Source: Alphaproteobacteria bacterium
GTDB lineage: Bacteria; Pseudomonadota; Alphaproteobacteria; ATCC43930; CGMCC-115725
Length of the DNA stretch: 7,376 bases
Assembly: GCA_030039975.1 (NCBI GenBank)
Contig: JASHUO010000755.1
Location: 1 to 7,376, forward strand
Reading direction: 5' to 3'
The notes beneath the pieces are model-generated. The model searched no databases, was not told the origin of the DNA, and saw only the letters and a program-made list of their open reading frames with translations. The translations under genes and the position numbers were made by a program. Below, piece after piece: positions 1 through 5,323 of the stretch; the stretch's first letter is position 1, and the number at the start of each line of letters is the position of its first letter.

Positions 1-1
1 C

Positions 2-463
2 ATCGGCGATTTCTCGCGCGGCCCCGGACCGCGCACGCTCGATCTGCCGGGGCTGCCGCCGGTCTCGCCGCTGATCTGCTACGAGGCGATCTTTCCCGGC
101 GCGGTGATCGATCCGGCGCAGCGGCCGCAATGGCTGCTCAACGTCACCAATGACGCCTGGTACGGCGTCAGCTCCGGCCCCTTCCAGCATCTCGCCATCG
201 CGCGCGTGCGCGCGATCGAGGAAGGCATGCCGCTGGTGCGCGACGCCAATAACGGCGTGTCCGCGGTGTTCGACGCCTATGGGCGAGTGCGTGCACGGCT
301 CGACCTCAACGATGTGGGGGTGGTCGACGCGGCTTTGCCGAGCGCCTTGCCGCCCACCCCTTATGAGCGAGTACGCGATGCCGCCTTTTGGGTGATCTTG
401 CTCGCTTTGCTGGCGATCGCCGGATTTTCTTCCCTTATCGATCGGCGTCGCTCGGCTCGATAG
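2..463 (+). CDS. lnt: Apolipoprotein N-acyltransferase, C-terminal part (5' end outside window)
   Basis: This is the 3' part of Lnt, the inner-membrane enzyme that transfers an acyl chain from phospholipid to the N-terminal cysteine of apolipoproteins, the last step of lipoprotein maturation. About 153 codons are present, open from the left edge. The segment ICYEAIFP holds the cysteine (codon 77-79) that matches the catalytic Cys of the nitrilase-like Glu-Lys-Cys triad. It is followed by NVTNDAWYG and QHLAIARVRAIE, both typical of the family, and by the strand-rich end of the nitrilase domain (NNGVSAVFDAYGR). A hydrophobic stretch near the end (FWVILLALLAIAGF) is the expected last membrane helix, followed by a short basic tail. 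The Glu and Lys of the triad lie upstream of the window. A 122-base gap with its own promoter separates it from the next gene, so the two are probably not strictly co-transcribed. Confidence 0.94.
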   Translation: MGDFSRGPGPRTLDLPGLPPVSPLICYEAIFPGAVIDPAQRPQWLLNVTNDAWYGVSSGPFQHLAIARVRAIEEGMPLVRDANNGVSAVFDAYGRVRARLDLNDVGVVDAALPSALPPTPYERVRDAAFWVILLALLAIAGFSSLIDRRRSAR

Positions 464-513
464 AACTGCTTTGCCACTAATCGACGGAAATAATCGCCAA
501 TGGGACAGTCGCG

Positions 514-525
514 GCGGTTGACCGC
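514..525. promoter_or_regulatory. Short inverted repeat overlapping the -35 box (possible operator)
   Basis: GCGGT (514-518), two central bases TG, then ACCGC (521-525) form a perfect 5-base inverted repeat lying over the -35 element of the XRE gene promoter. XRE repressors often bind short palindromes at their own promoter, so autoregulation is plausible. The repeat is short and such palindromes arise by chance in G+C-rich DNA, so this is weak evidence. Confidence 0.25.
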
Positions 526-547
526 ATACTATCGTGTGAACTATCTA
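518..547 (+). promoter_or_regulatory. Predicted sigma-70-type promoter for the XRE regulator gene
   Basis: A -35 box TTGACC (518-523) is followed by CTATCT at 541-546 (17-base spacing), or TATCTA at 542-547 (18-base spacing), as the -10 box. This agrees well with the TTGAC-N17/18-TATNNT pattern of alphaproteobacterial housekeeping promoters. It lies about 40 bases before the ATG at 586, in the only AT-richer stretch between lnt and this gene. The assignment is by eye from consensus matching. Confidence 0.55.
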
Positions 548-585
548 GGCGTGTCTCAGGCCAGTCCCAAGCCTCAAAGGCGATA

Positions 586-1041
586 ATGATTCCCAAGCCA
601 CCAGTCGGACGCAGGCGGCGTCGCAAGTCCGACAAGCCCAACCCCGTCGACGTCCATGTCGGCTCGCGGGTGCGCCTCAGGCGCACCTTGCTGGGGATGA
701 GCCAGGAGCGGCTCGGCGAGGCGATCGGCCTCACCTTCCAGCAGGTGCAGAAATACGAGCGCGGCGCCAATCGCATCGGCGCGAGCCGGCTCTACGATCT
801 GTCGCGGGTGCTCGACGTGCCGGTGTCGTTCTTCTTCGACGATATCGACCCGGCCGTCGCGGCGCCACCGACCGAGGCCGCGTCGGCGTCGGATGAGGCG
901 CGCGCCGAACCCGACCCGATGATGCGCCGCGAGACGCTGGAACTGGTCCGCGCCTATTACCGGATCCCGGATTCGCAGATCCGCCGCCGGCTTTTCGACC
1001 TCACCAAGGCGATCGCCAACGCCTGCGCCCAAGAAGGCTAA
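586..1041 (+). CDS. XRE-family helix-turn-helix transcriptional regulator
   Basis: A 151-residue DNA-binding protein of the XRE/SinR-like class that is widespread in alphaproteobacteria. A basic N-terminal tail (residues 8-14, run of Arg and Lys) leads into a helix-turn-helix domain at about residues 25-80: VGSRVRLRRTLLGMSQERLG, then the recognition-helix region TFQQVQKYERGANRI (50-64), then LYDLSRVLDVPVSFFFDDI. An acidic, Ala/Pro-rich linker (about 87-110) is followed by a short helical segment (116-146, ELVRAYYRIPDSQIRRRLF) typical of this subfamily and likely used for dimerisation. The ATG at 586 has an AAGG (577-580) five bases upstream. The gene sits between lnt and metK, a neighbourhood I associate with Rhizobiales. 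Its targets are not shown by sequence. The gene could regulate itself or metK, since a similar motif lies before both. I assign no gene symbol. Confidence 0.93.
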   Translation: MIPKPPVGRRRRRKSDKPNPVDVHVGSRVRLRRTLLGMSQERLGEAIGLTFQQVQKYERGANRIGASRLYDLSRVLDVPVSFFFDDIDPAVAAPPTEAASASDEARAEPDPMMRRETLELVRAYYRIPDSQIRRRLFDLTKAIANACAQEG

Positions 1042-1053
1042 ACGTCGCCCCAC

Positions 1054-1075
1054 AACCGGCGGCAAAAAACCGGTT
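1054..1075 (+). repeat. Inverted repeat AACCGG/CCGGTT with A-rich loop
   Basis: AACCGG (1054-1059) and CCGGTT (1070-1075) are perfect 6-base arms around a 10-base loop ending in six A residues. No U-run follows the 3' arm, so this is not an intrinsic terminator. The 3' arm runs into TTGACGG, the best -35 candidate for metK. It could be an operator or an RNA hairpin at the end of the XRE transcript. Confidence 0.35.
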
Positions 1076-1200
1076 GACGGAAAGCGCTCTCCCTTGCCAC
1101 ATGTCGCATCATTCCGCACCACGCCACAGGGCGGGGAGCGGCGTTGCCGACGCGGCGTTCACCAAAGCCGTCGAGCCGCCCGAGCCGGGCCGCCTCAACA

Positions 1201-1207
1201 GGGAAGG
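1201..1207 (+). promoter_or_regulatory. Ribosome binding site that decides the metK start
   Basis: GGGAAGG at 1201-1207 is a strong Shine-Dalgarno match ending seven bases before GTG 1215. The alternative in-frame TTG at 1209 lies only one base from it, and the in-frame ATG at 1101 has no such site. This supports GTG 1215 as the start of metK. Confidence 0.75.
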
Positions 1208-1214
1208 ATTGACT

Positions 1215-2381
1215 GTGGCCAAGCGCGACTATGTTTTTGCCAGCGAATCGGTGTCGGAAGGTCATCCCGACAAGGTCTGCGACCGCATCTCCGACGCGGT
1301 GGTCGACACGTTCCTCGCCGCCGACCCGCATGCGCGCGTGGCGTGCGAGACGCTGGCGACGACCAACCGGGTGGTGATCGCCGGCGAGGTGCGCGGCCCC
1401 GATTCCATCAGCCATGACCGGCTCGTCGAGGTGGCGCGGCACGCGATCAAGGAGATCGGCTACGAGCAGACGGGTTTCCATTGGCAGCATGCCGTGGTCG
1501 ACTGCCTGCTGCACAAGCAATCGAGCGACATCGCGCAGGGCGTCGATGCCGCCGGCAACAAGGATGAGGGCGCCGGCGACCAGGGCATCATGTTCGGCTA
1601 TGCCTGCCGCGAGACGCCGGAGCTCATGCCGGCGCCGATCTTTTACGCGCACGCCATCCTGAGATCGCTGTCCGAGGCGCGCCATTCCGGAGCGGCGCCG
1701 CTGCTGGGCCCCGATGCCAAGAGCCAGATCAGCCTGCGCTATGCCGACGGCAAGCCGGTGCGCGCCACCTCGGTGGTGGTGTCGACGCAGCATCACGAAT
1801 CGCTCGACCAGGGCGAGGTGCGCGAGATCGTCCGCCCGCATGTGCTGAACGTGCTGCCGGAAGGCTGGATGTGCGACGAGGAGCATTTCTACGTCAATCC
1901 GACCGGCCGCTTCGTCACCGGCGGCCCGGACGGCGATTGCGGCCTCACCGGACGCAAGATCATCGTCGACACCTATGGCGGTGCGGCGCCGCATGGCGGC
2001 GGCGCCTTCTCGGGCAAGGACCCGACCAAGGTCGACCGCTCCGCCGCCTATGCCGCCCGTTACCTCGCCAAGAACGTGGTCGCGGCCGGCCTCGCCGAGC
2101 GCTGCACCATCCAGGTCTCCTACGCCATCGGCGTGGCCAAGCCGCTGTCGGTCTATGTCGATACCGGCAACACCGGTCGGGTCGACGAGGACAAGCTGTC
2201 GCACGTGCTGCAGGAGCTGCTCGATCTCTCGCCGCGCGGCATCCGCACCCATCTCGGCCTCAACAAGCCGATCTATGCGCGGACCGCCGCCTATGGGCAT
2301 TTCGGCCGCGCGGTCGATCCCGATGGCGGCTTCTCCTGGGAGCGGCTCGATCTCGTCGACGAGCTGCGCCGGGCGTTCTGA
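1215..2381 (+). CDS. metK: S-adenosylmethionine synthetase (methionine adenosyltransferase)
   Basis: Makes S-adenosylmethionine from methionine and ATP in the cytoplasm; SAM feeds nearly all methylations in the cell, including that by the next gene product. From the GTG at 1215 the protein is 388 residues, the usual length. The signatures are intact: GHPDKVCD (16-23) with the catalytic His17 and the metal-binding Asp19, family signature GAGDQG (119-124), and the phosphate-binding loop GGGAFSGKD (261-269) followed by PTKVDRSAAY. The start is chosen because GGGAAGG lies seven bases upstream and the protein then begins KRDYVFASESVSEGHPD, matching the family N-terminus. An upstream ATG at 1101 would add 38 residues with no family resemblance. 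The stop TGA overlaps the likely start of trmB, so the two are translationally coupled. The long structured leader may carry regulation, but no known SAM riboswitch is recognised. Confidence 0.98.
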   Translation: MAKRDYVFASESVSEGHPDKVCDRISDAVVDTFLAADPHARVACETLATTNRVVIAGEVRGPDSISHDRLVEVARHAIKEIGYEQTGFHWQHAVVDCLLHKQSSDIAQGVDAAGNKDEGAGDQGIMFGYACRETPELMPAPIFYAHAILRSLSEARHSGAAPLLGPDAKSQISLRYADGKPVRATSVVVSTQHHESLDQGEVREIVRPHVLNVLPEGWMCDEEHFYVNPTGRFVTGGPDGDCGLTGRKIIVDTYGGAAPHGGGAFSGKDPTKVDRSAAYAARYLAKNVVAAGLAERCTIQVSYAIGVAKPLSVYVDTGNTGRVDEDKLSHVLQELLDLSPRGIRTHLGLNKPIYARTAAYGHFGRAVDPDGGFSWERLDLVDELRRAF

Positions 2382-3118
2382 GCGAAACACCGGCCGGCGA
2401 CACCCCGCGGCGCCGGCTGGTCCATGGCCGCCGGCGCGGGCGGAAGCTCCGCCCCGGCCAAAAGCGGCTGCTGACGGAGCTGCTGCCGCAATTGAGAGTG
2501 GCGGTGCCGGAAGCGGGCCGGCTCGATCCGCGCGCGCTCTTCGCGGGACCGGTCGACGCCGTCTGGCTCGAGGTGGGCTTCGGCGGCGGCGAGCATCTCG
2601 CGGCGCAAGCGGCGGCAGCGCCGGCGATCGGCATGATCGGCGCCGAAGTGTTCGAGAACGGCGTCGTCAAGCTGCTCGGCGAAATCGAGCGGCGGAAGCT
2701 GACCAATCTGCGCCTCGTCATCGACGATGCGCGGCTGCTGCTCGCGGCGCTGCCGGAAGCGTCGCTGCAGCGGGTCTTCATCCTCTTCCCCGACCCCTGG
2801 CCGAAACTGCGCCATCACAAGCGCCGCATCGTCGCGCGCGAGACGCTGGACCGGCTCGCCTTCGTCATGGCGGATGGCGCCGAGCTCCGCCTCGCGACCG
2901 ATGATGCCGACTATCTCCGCTGGATGCTGGAGCGCGCGACCCAGCATGCCGATTTCGAATGGCTCGCGCGCCGCCCCGAGGATTGGCGCGAGCGCCCCCC
3001 CGACTGGCCGGCGACGCGCTATGAGCAGAAAGCGCTGGCGGCGGGCCGCACGCCGGCTTTCCTGCGCTTCCGCCGGCGGCCGCGCGGGGGCCCTGACGGG
3101 TCGCCGCGGCTGCGGTGA
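2378..3118 (+). CDS. trmB: tRNA (guanine-N7-)-methyltransferase
   Basis: TrmB methylates N7 of G46 in the variable loop of tRNAs using SAM. Counting from the proposed start at 2378, the protein has 246 residues. The N-terminal basic segment (LVHGRRRGRKLRP, about 14-26) is typical of alphaproteobacterial TrmB. The SAM-binding motif WLEVGFGGGEHL is at 63-74, then GAEVFENGVV, the signature FPDPWPKLRHHKRR at 137-150, TDDADY at 174-179, and near the end the conserved RYEQKALAAGRTPAF. The start is odd: no ATG, GTG or TTG exists in frame between 2102 and 2491. TTG 2492 or GTG 2498/2504 would remove the conserved basic segment. CTG 2378 overlaps the metK stop as CTGA, the same layout as the common ATGA coupling, so I take it as the start. 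Gene identity is certain; the start is not. Confidence 0.93.
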   Translation: MSETPAGDTPRRRLVHGRRRGRKLRPGQKRLLTELLPQLRVAVPEAGRLDPRALFAGPVDAVWLEVGFGGGEHLAAQAAAAPAIGMIGAEVFENGVVKLLGEIERRKLTNLRLVIDDARLLLAALPEASLQRVFILFPDPWPKLRHHKRRIVARETLDRLAFVMADGAELRLATDDADYLRWMLERATQHADFEWLARRPEDWRERPPDWPATRYEQKALAAGRTPAFLRFRRRPRGGPDGSPRLR

Positions 3119-3124
3119 GAAGGC

Positions 3125-3152
3125 TTGCAGCAGGCGAAAAAACGACTATATT
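3125..3152 (+). promoter_or_regulatory. Predicted promoter of the rimP-nusA-infB operon or of a small leader RNA
   Basis: TTGCAG (3125-3130) and TATATT (3147-3152) are separated by 16 bases and resemble sigma-70 -35 and -10 boxes. They stand in an AT-rich island containing A-tracts at 3137-3142 and 3156-3162, within otherwise very G+C-rich DNA, six bases after the trmB stop. Transcription would begin near 3159. It is the best promoter candidate for the downstream operon, because trmB transcription would meet the terminator at 3200-3229. Confidence 0.6.
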
Positions 3153-3172
3153 CCGAAAAAAAGTCCCATAGG

Positions 3173-3187
3173 CCGGGTTCATCCCGG
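3173..3187 (+). repeat. First leader hairpin upstream of rimP
   Basis: Perfect 5-base stem CCGGG/CCCGG with a TTCAT loop, lying between the predicted transcription start and the terminator. The stem is all G-C, so it should fold readily in RNA. Its 3' arm is part of the alternative pairing with the terminator's 5' arm region. Confidence 0.55.
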
Positions 3188-3199
3188 TGCTTCGAAGGG

Positions 3200-3229
3200 G
3201 TGGGCCCAGCGGCCCACTTTTTTATTTTT
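3200..3229 (+). terminator. Intrinsic (rho-independent) terminator between trmB and rimP
   Basis: GTGGGCC (3200-3206), loop CAGC, and GGCCCAC (3211-3217) form a perfect 7-base G+C-rich stem, followed at once by six T, one A and five T (3218-3229). Two G-U pairs can extend the base of the stem. This is a textbook terminator. It should end transcripts coming from metK-trmB, and also any transcript started at 3159, unless it is antiterminated. rimP begins about 20 bases beyond it with no room for another promoter, so read-through must occur for rimP to be expressed. Confidence 0.9.
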
Positions 3230-3250
3230 AGGCGGTCGATAGGGAGCGTG

Positions 3251-3739
3251 GTGGAAACCGGCAAGATCGAGGCAATGATCGCGCCCTCGCTGGACGCGAT
3301 GGGCTACCGCGTCGTGCGCGTTGCCGTCACCGGCGGAAGGCGGGCGACCTTGCAGATCATGGTCGAGCGGCGCGACGAGCAGGCGATGACGGTCGAGGAT
3401 TGCGCCGAGATCAGCCGCACCGTCTCGGCCCTGCTCGACGTCGCCGACCCCATCGCCGGCGCCTATACGCTCGAAGTGAGCTCGCCCGGGATCGACCGGC
3501 CGCTGGTCCGGCGCGAGGATTTCGCGCGCTTTGCCGGCTTCGAAGCGAAGATCGAGCTCAACGCACCGCAAGACGGCCGCCGCCGCTTCCGCGGCAAGCT
3601 GCTCGGCGTCGAGGGCGACGCCGTGCGCCTCCTCGTCGACGACGCGCCGGTGGCCGTGCCGCTCGCCGCGGTGGCGCGCGCCAAGCTCGTCCTCACCGAC
3701 GCGCTGCTTGCGGCCAGCCGCGCAGAACCGCGTCACTGA
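3251..3739 (+). CDS. rimP: Ribosome maturation factor RimP
   Basis: RimP assists assembly of the 30S ribosomal subunit. From GTG 3251 the protein has 162 residues, close to the family size. The N-terminal alpha/beta domain starts ETGKIEAMIAPSLDAMGYRV and contains the hallmark LEVSSPGIDRPL at residues 74-85. The C-terminal SH3-like barrel follows (FRGKLLGVEGDAVRLLVDD). AGGGAG (3241-3246) lies four bases before GTG 3251. The GTG just before it at 3248 is only one base from that site and is the main alternative, differing by one residue. An ATG at 3275 would clip the conserved N-terminus. rimP heads the operon with nusA 33 bases downstream, and its expression depends on passing the terminator at 3200-3229. 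Confidence 0.95.
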   Translation: METGKIEAMIAPSLDAMGYRVVRVAVTGGRRATLQIMVERRDEQAMTVEDCAEISRTVSALLDVADPIAGAYTLEVSSPGIDRPLVRREDFARFAGFEAKIELNAPQDGRRRFRGKLLGVEGDAVRLLVDDAPVAVPLAAVARAKLVLTDALLAASRAEPRH

Positions 3740-3772
3740 CGCCAAAGCCAGAGAGAACGCGAGAGAAGACAC

Positions 3773-5323
3773 ATGCAGATCCAAGCCACCTACCCCCGCC
3801 CCGAGCTCCTGCAGGTCGCCGACACCGTCGCGCGCGACAAGGGGATCGATCGCGACGAGGTGCTGCAGGCGATGGAGCAGGCAATCCAGAAGGCCGGCCG
3901 CTCCAAGTACGGCCAGGAATACGACATCCGCGCCGAGATCGACCGCAAGAACGGCGAGATCCGGCTGATGCGCTTCCGCGAGGTCGCCGACCCGATCGAG
4001 AACGAGGCGACGCAGATCGCGCTCGCCGCGGCCAGGCACCTCAACCCCGAGGCCGAGATCGGCGATTTCATCACCGATCCGCTGCCGCCGATCGATTTCG
4101 GCCGCATCGCCGCGCAGACGGCGAAGCAGGTGATCGTGCAGAAGGTGCGCGATGCCGAGCGCCAGCGCCAGTACAACGAGTACAAGGACCGCGTCGGCGA
4201 GATCGTCAACGGCCTCGTCAAGCGCGTCGAATTCGGCAATGTCGTCGTCGATCTCGGCCGCGCCGAGGCGATCTTGCGCCGCGACGAGCTGCTGCCGCGC
4301 GAGAGCTTCCGCCAGGGCGAGCGCGTCCGCGCCTATATCTACGACGTGCGCCAGGAGGTGCGCGGGCCGCAGATCTTCCTGTCGCGCACGCATCCGCAAT
4401 TCATGGCAAAGCTCTTCGCCCAGGAAGTGCCCGAGATCTACGACGGCATCATCGAGATCCGCGCCGTGGCGCGCGATCCCGGCTCGCGCGCCAAGATCGC
4501 CGTCATCTCCAATGACAGCGGCATCGATCCCGTCGGCGCCTGCGTCGGCATGCGCGGCTCGCGCGTGCAGGCGGTGGTGGCCGAGCTGCAGGGCGAGAAG
4601 ATCGACATCATCCCGTGGTCGCAAGACCCCGCGACCTTCGTCGTCAACGCGCTCGCGCCCGCCGAAGTCGCCAAGGTGGTGATGGACGAGGAGCAGCGGC
4701 GCATCGAGGTGGTGGTGCCGGACGACCAGCTCTCGCTCGCCATCGGGCGGCGCGGGCAGAATGTGCGCCTCGCCTCGCAGCTCACCGGCTGGGACATCGA
4801 CATCCTCACCGAGGCCGAGGAAAGCGAGCGCCGCCAGGAGGAGTTCCGCACCCGCTCGAAGATGTTCATCGATGCGCTTGATGTCGACGACGTCATCGCC
4901 CATCTGCTGGTGACGGAAGGCTTCACCTCGGTCGAAGAGGTGGCCTTCGTCGCGCTCAACGAGCTCGCCGGCATCGAAGGTTTCGACGAGGACGTCGCGA
5001 ACGAGCTGCAGCAGCGCGCCCGCAGCTTCCTCGACGAGCAGAACGCCAAGCTCGAGGCGCGGCGCAAGGAACTCGGCGTCAGCGACGACATCGCCGCCAT
5101 CGAAGGCGTGACGCCGGCGCTGCTGGTGGCGATCGGCGAGAAAGGCGTGAAGACGCTCGACGATCTCGGCGATCTCGCCGGCGACGAGCTGGTCGAGATG
5201 GCCGGCGCGGCGGCAAAACTCGAGCCCGAGCAGGCCAACGCGATCATCATGGCGGCGCGCGCCCATTGGTTCGCCGACGAGGCTCAGCCGGGCGCCAGCG
5301 GCGGCGCGACGGCCGGGGAGTAG
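3773..5323 (+). CDS. nusA: Transcription termination/antitermination factor NusA
   Basis: NusA binds RNA polymerase and nascent RNA, and controls pausing, intrinsic and Rho-dependent termination, and antitermination. The 516-residue protein is full length. The N-terminal polymerase-binding domain covers about 1-130. The S1 domain is about 142-204 (GEIVNGLVKRVEFGNVVVDL and IFLSRTHPQF). KH1 is about 230-290 with its loop GMRGSR at 259-264. KH2 is about 300-348 with loop GRRGQN at 325-330 in the conserved LAIGRRGQNVRLASQLTGW. Two C-terminal helix-hairpin-helix type repeats follow, about 370-420 and 440-500, as in proteobacterial NusA with acidic repeats. ATG 3773 is preceded by a purine-rich AGAGAAG (3762-3768), a weak ribosome site. 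Because NusA modulates terminators and autoregulates its operon in E. coli, the terminator at 3200-3229 is a natural target for feedback. Confidence 0.98.
   Translation: MQIQATYPRPELLQVADTVARDKGIDRDEVLQAMEQAIQKAGRSKYGQEYDIRAEIDRKNGEIRLMRFREVADPIENEATQIALAAARHLNPEAEIGDFITDPLPPIDFGRIAAQTAKQVIVQKVRDAERQRQYNEYKDRVGEIVNGLVKRVEFGNVVVDLGRAEAILRRDELLPRESFRQGERVRAYIYDVRQEVRGPQIFLSRTHPQFMAKLFAQEVPEIYDGIIEIRAVARDPGSRAKIAVISNDSGIDPVGACVGMRGSRVQAVVAELQGEKIDIIPWSQDPATFVVNALAPAEVAKVVMDEEQRRIEVVVPDDQLSLAIGRRGQNVRLASQLTGWDIDILTEAEESERRQEEFRTRSKMFIDALDVDDVIAHLLVTEGFTSVEEVAFVALNELAGIEGFDEDVANELQQRARSFLDEQNAKLEARRKELGVSDDIAAIEGVTPALLVAIGEKGVKTLDDLGDLAGDELVEMAGAAAKLEPEQANAIIMAARAHWFADEAQPGASGGATAGE

Larger units (their letters stand above)
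1042..1214 (+). promoter_or_regulatory. metK upstream leader region (173 bases)
   Basis: The gap between the XRE gene and metK holds a 6-base hairpin (1054-1075), a -35-like TTGACG (1074-1079) with only a poor -10 match 16-18 bases downstream (around 1096-1103), and a G+C-rich stretch with potential pairing. That pairing includes GGGCGG at 1129-1134 with CCGCCC at 1176-1181, and a GCCG/CGGC mini-hairpin at 1146-1156. CGGCGTT is repeated at 1139-1145 and 1153-1159. I do not see the conserved cores of the SAM-II, SAM/SAH or SAM-V riboswitches that precede methionine-cycle genes in some alphaproteobacteria. The reading frame of metK stays open through this gap, so part of it could be translated if an upstream start were used. 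Confidence 0.4.
3159..3229 (+). ncRNA. Candidate attenuator leader or ~70-nt small RNA upstream of rimP
   Basis: From the predicted start near 3159 to the end of the U-tract the transcript would be about 70 nt, with two hairpins. The first is CCGGG (3173-3177), loop TTCAT, CCCGG (3183-3187), extendable by a G-U pair. The second is the terminator at 3200-3217. A competing pairing is visible: CATCCC (3180-3185) with GGGGTG (3197-3202), five Watson-Crick pairs plus one G-U. It would break both hairpins. That gives a possible terminator/antiterminator switch. No short reading frame with a usable start is present in it, so a leader peptide is unlikely. I know of no named RNA family matching it. 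The 5' end is inferred from the promoter. Confidence 0.45.

Noticed and set aside
1054..1075. Hairpin after the XRE gene as an intrinsic terminator
   Set aside because: No U-run follows the 3' arm; the A-run lies in the loop.
1101..1214. N-terminal extension of MetK from ATG 1101 (38 extra residues)
   Set aside because: No ribosome site before 1101, the extension has no family resemblance, and GTG 1215 has a strong GGGAAGG at good spacing.
1871..2377. trmB starting at the in-frame ATG 1871 inside metK
   Set aside because: It would add about 170 Arg-rich residues read out of frame through conserved metK sequence; TrmB proteins are not extended this way.
1038..2390. 450-codon open frame on the - strand opposite metK
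   Set aside because: Antisense shadow of a fully conserved metK; no domain and no plausible ribosome site seen.
3173..3190. GGTTCATCC resembling a tRNA T-arm, suggesting an fMet tRNA before rimP as in E. coli
   Set aside because: No acceptor, D or anticodon arms surround it and no CCA-like end follows; it is simply the loop and arms of a short hairpin.
3179..5266. Long open frame of 695 codons on the - strand opposite rimP and nusA
   Set aside because: It lies fully antisense to conserved genes, has low-complexity Ala/Arg/Asp/Leu composition with no recognisable domain, and is expected from third-position G+C bias in the + strand genes.
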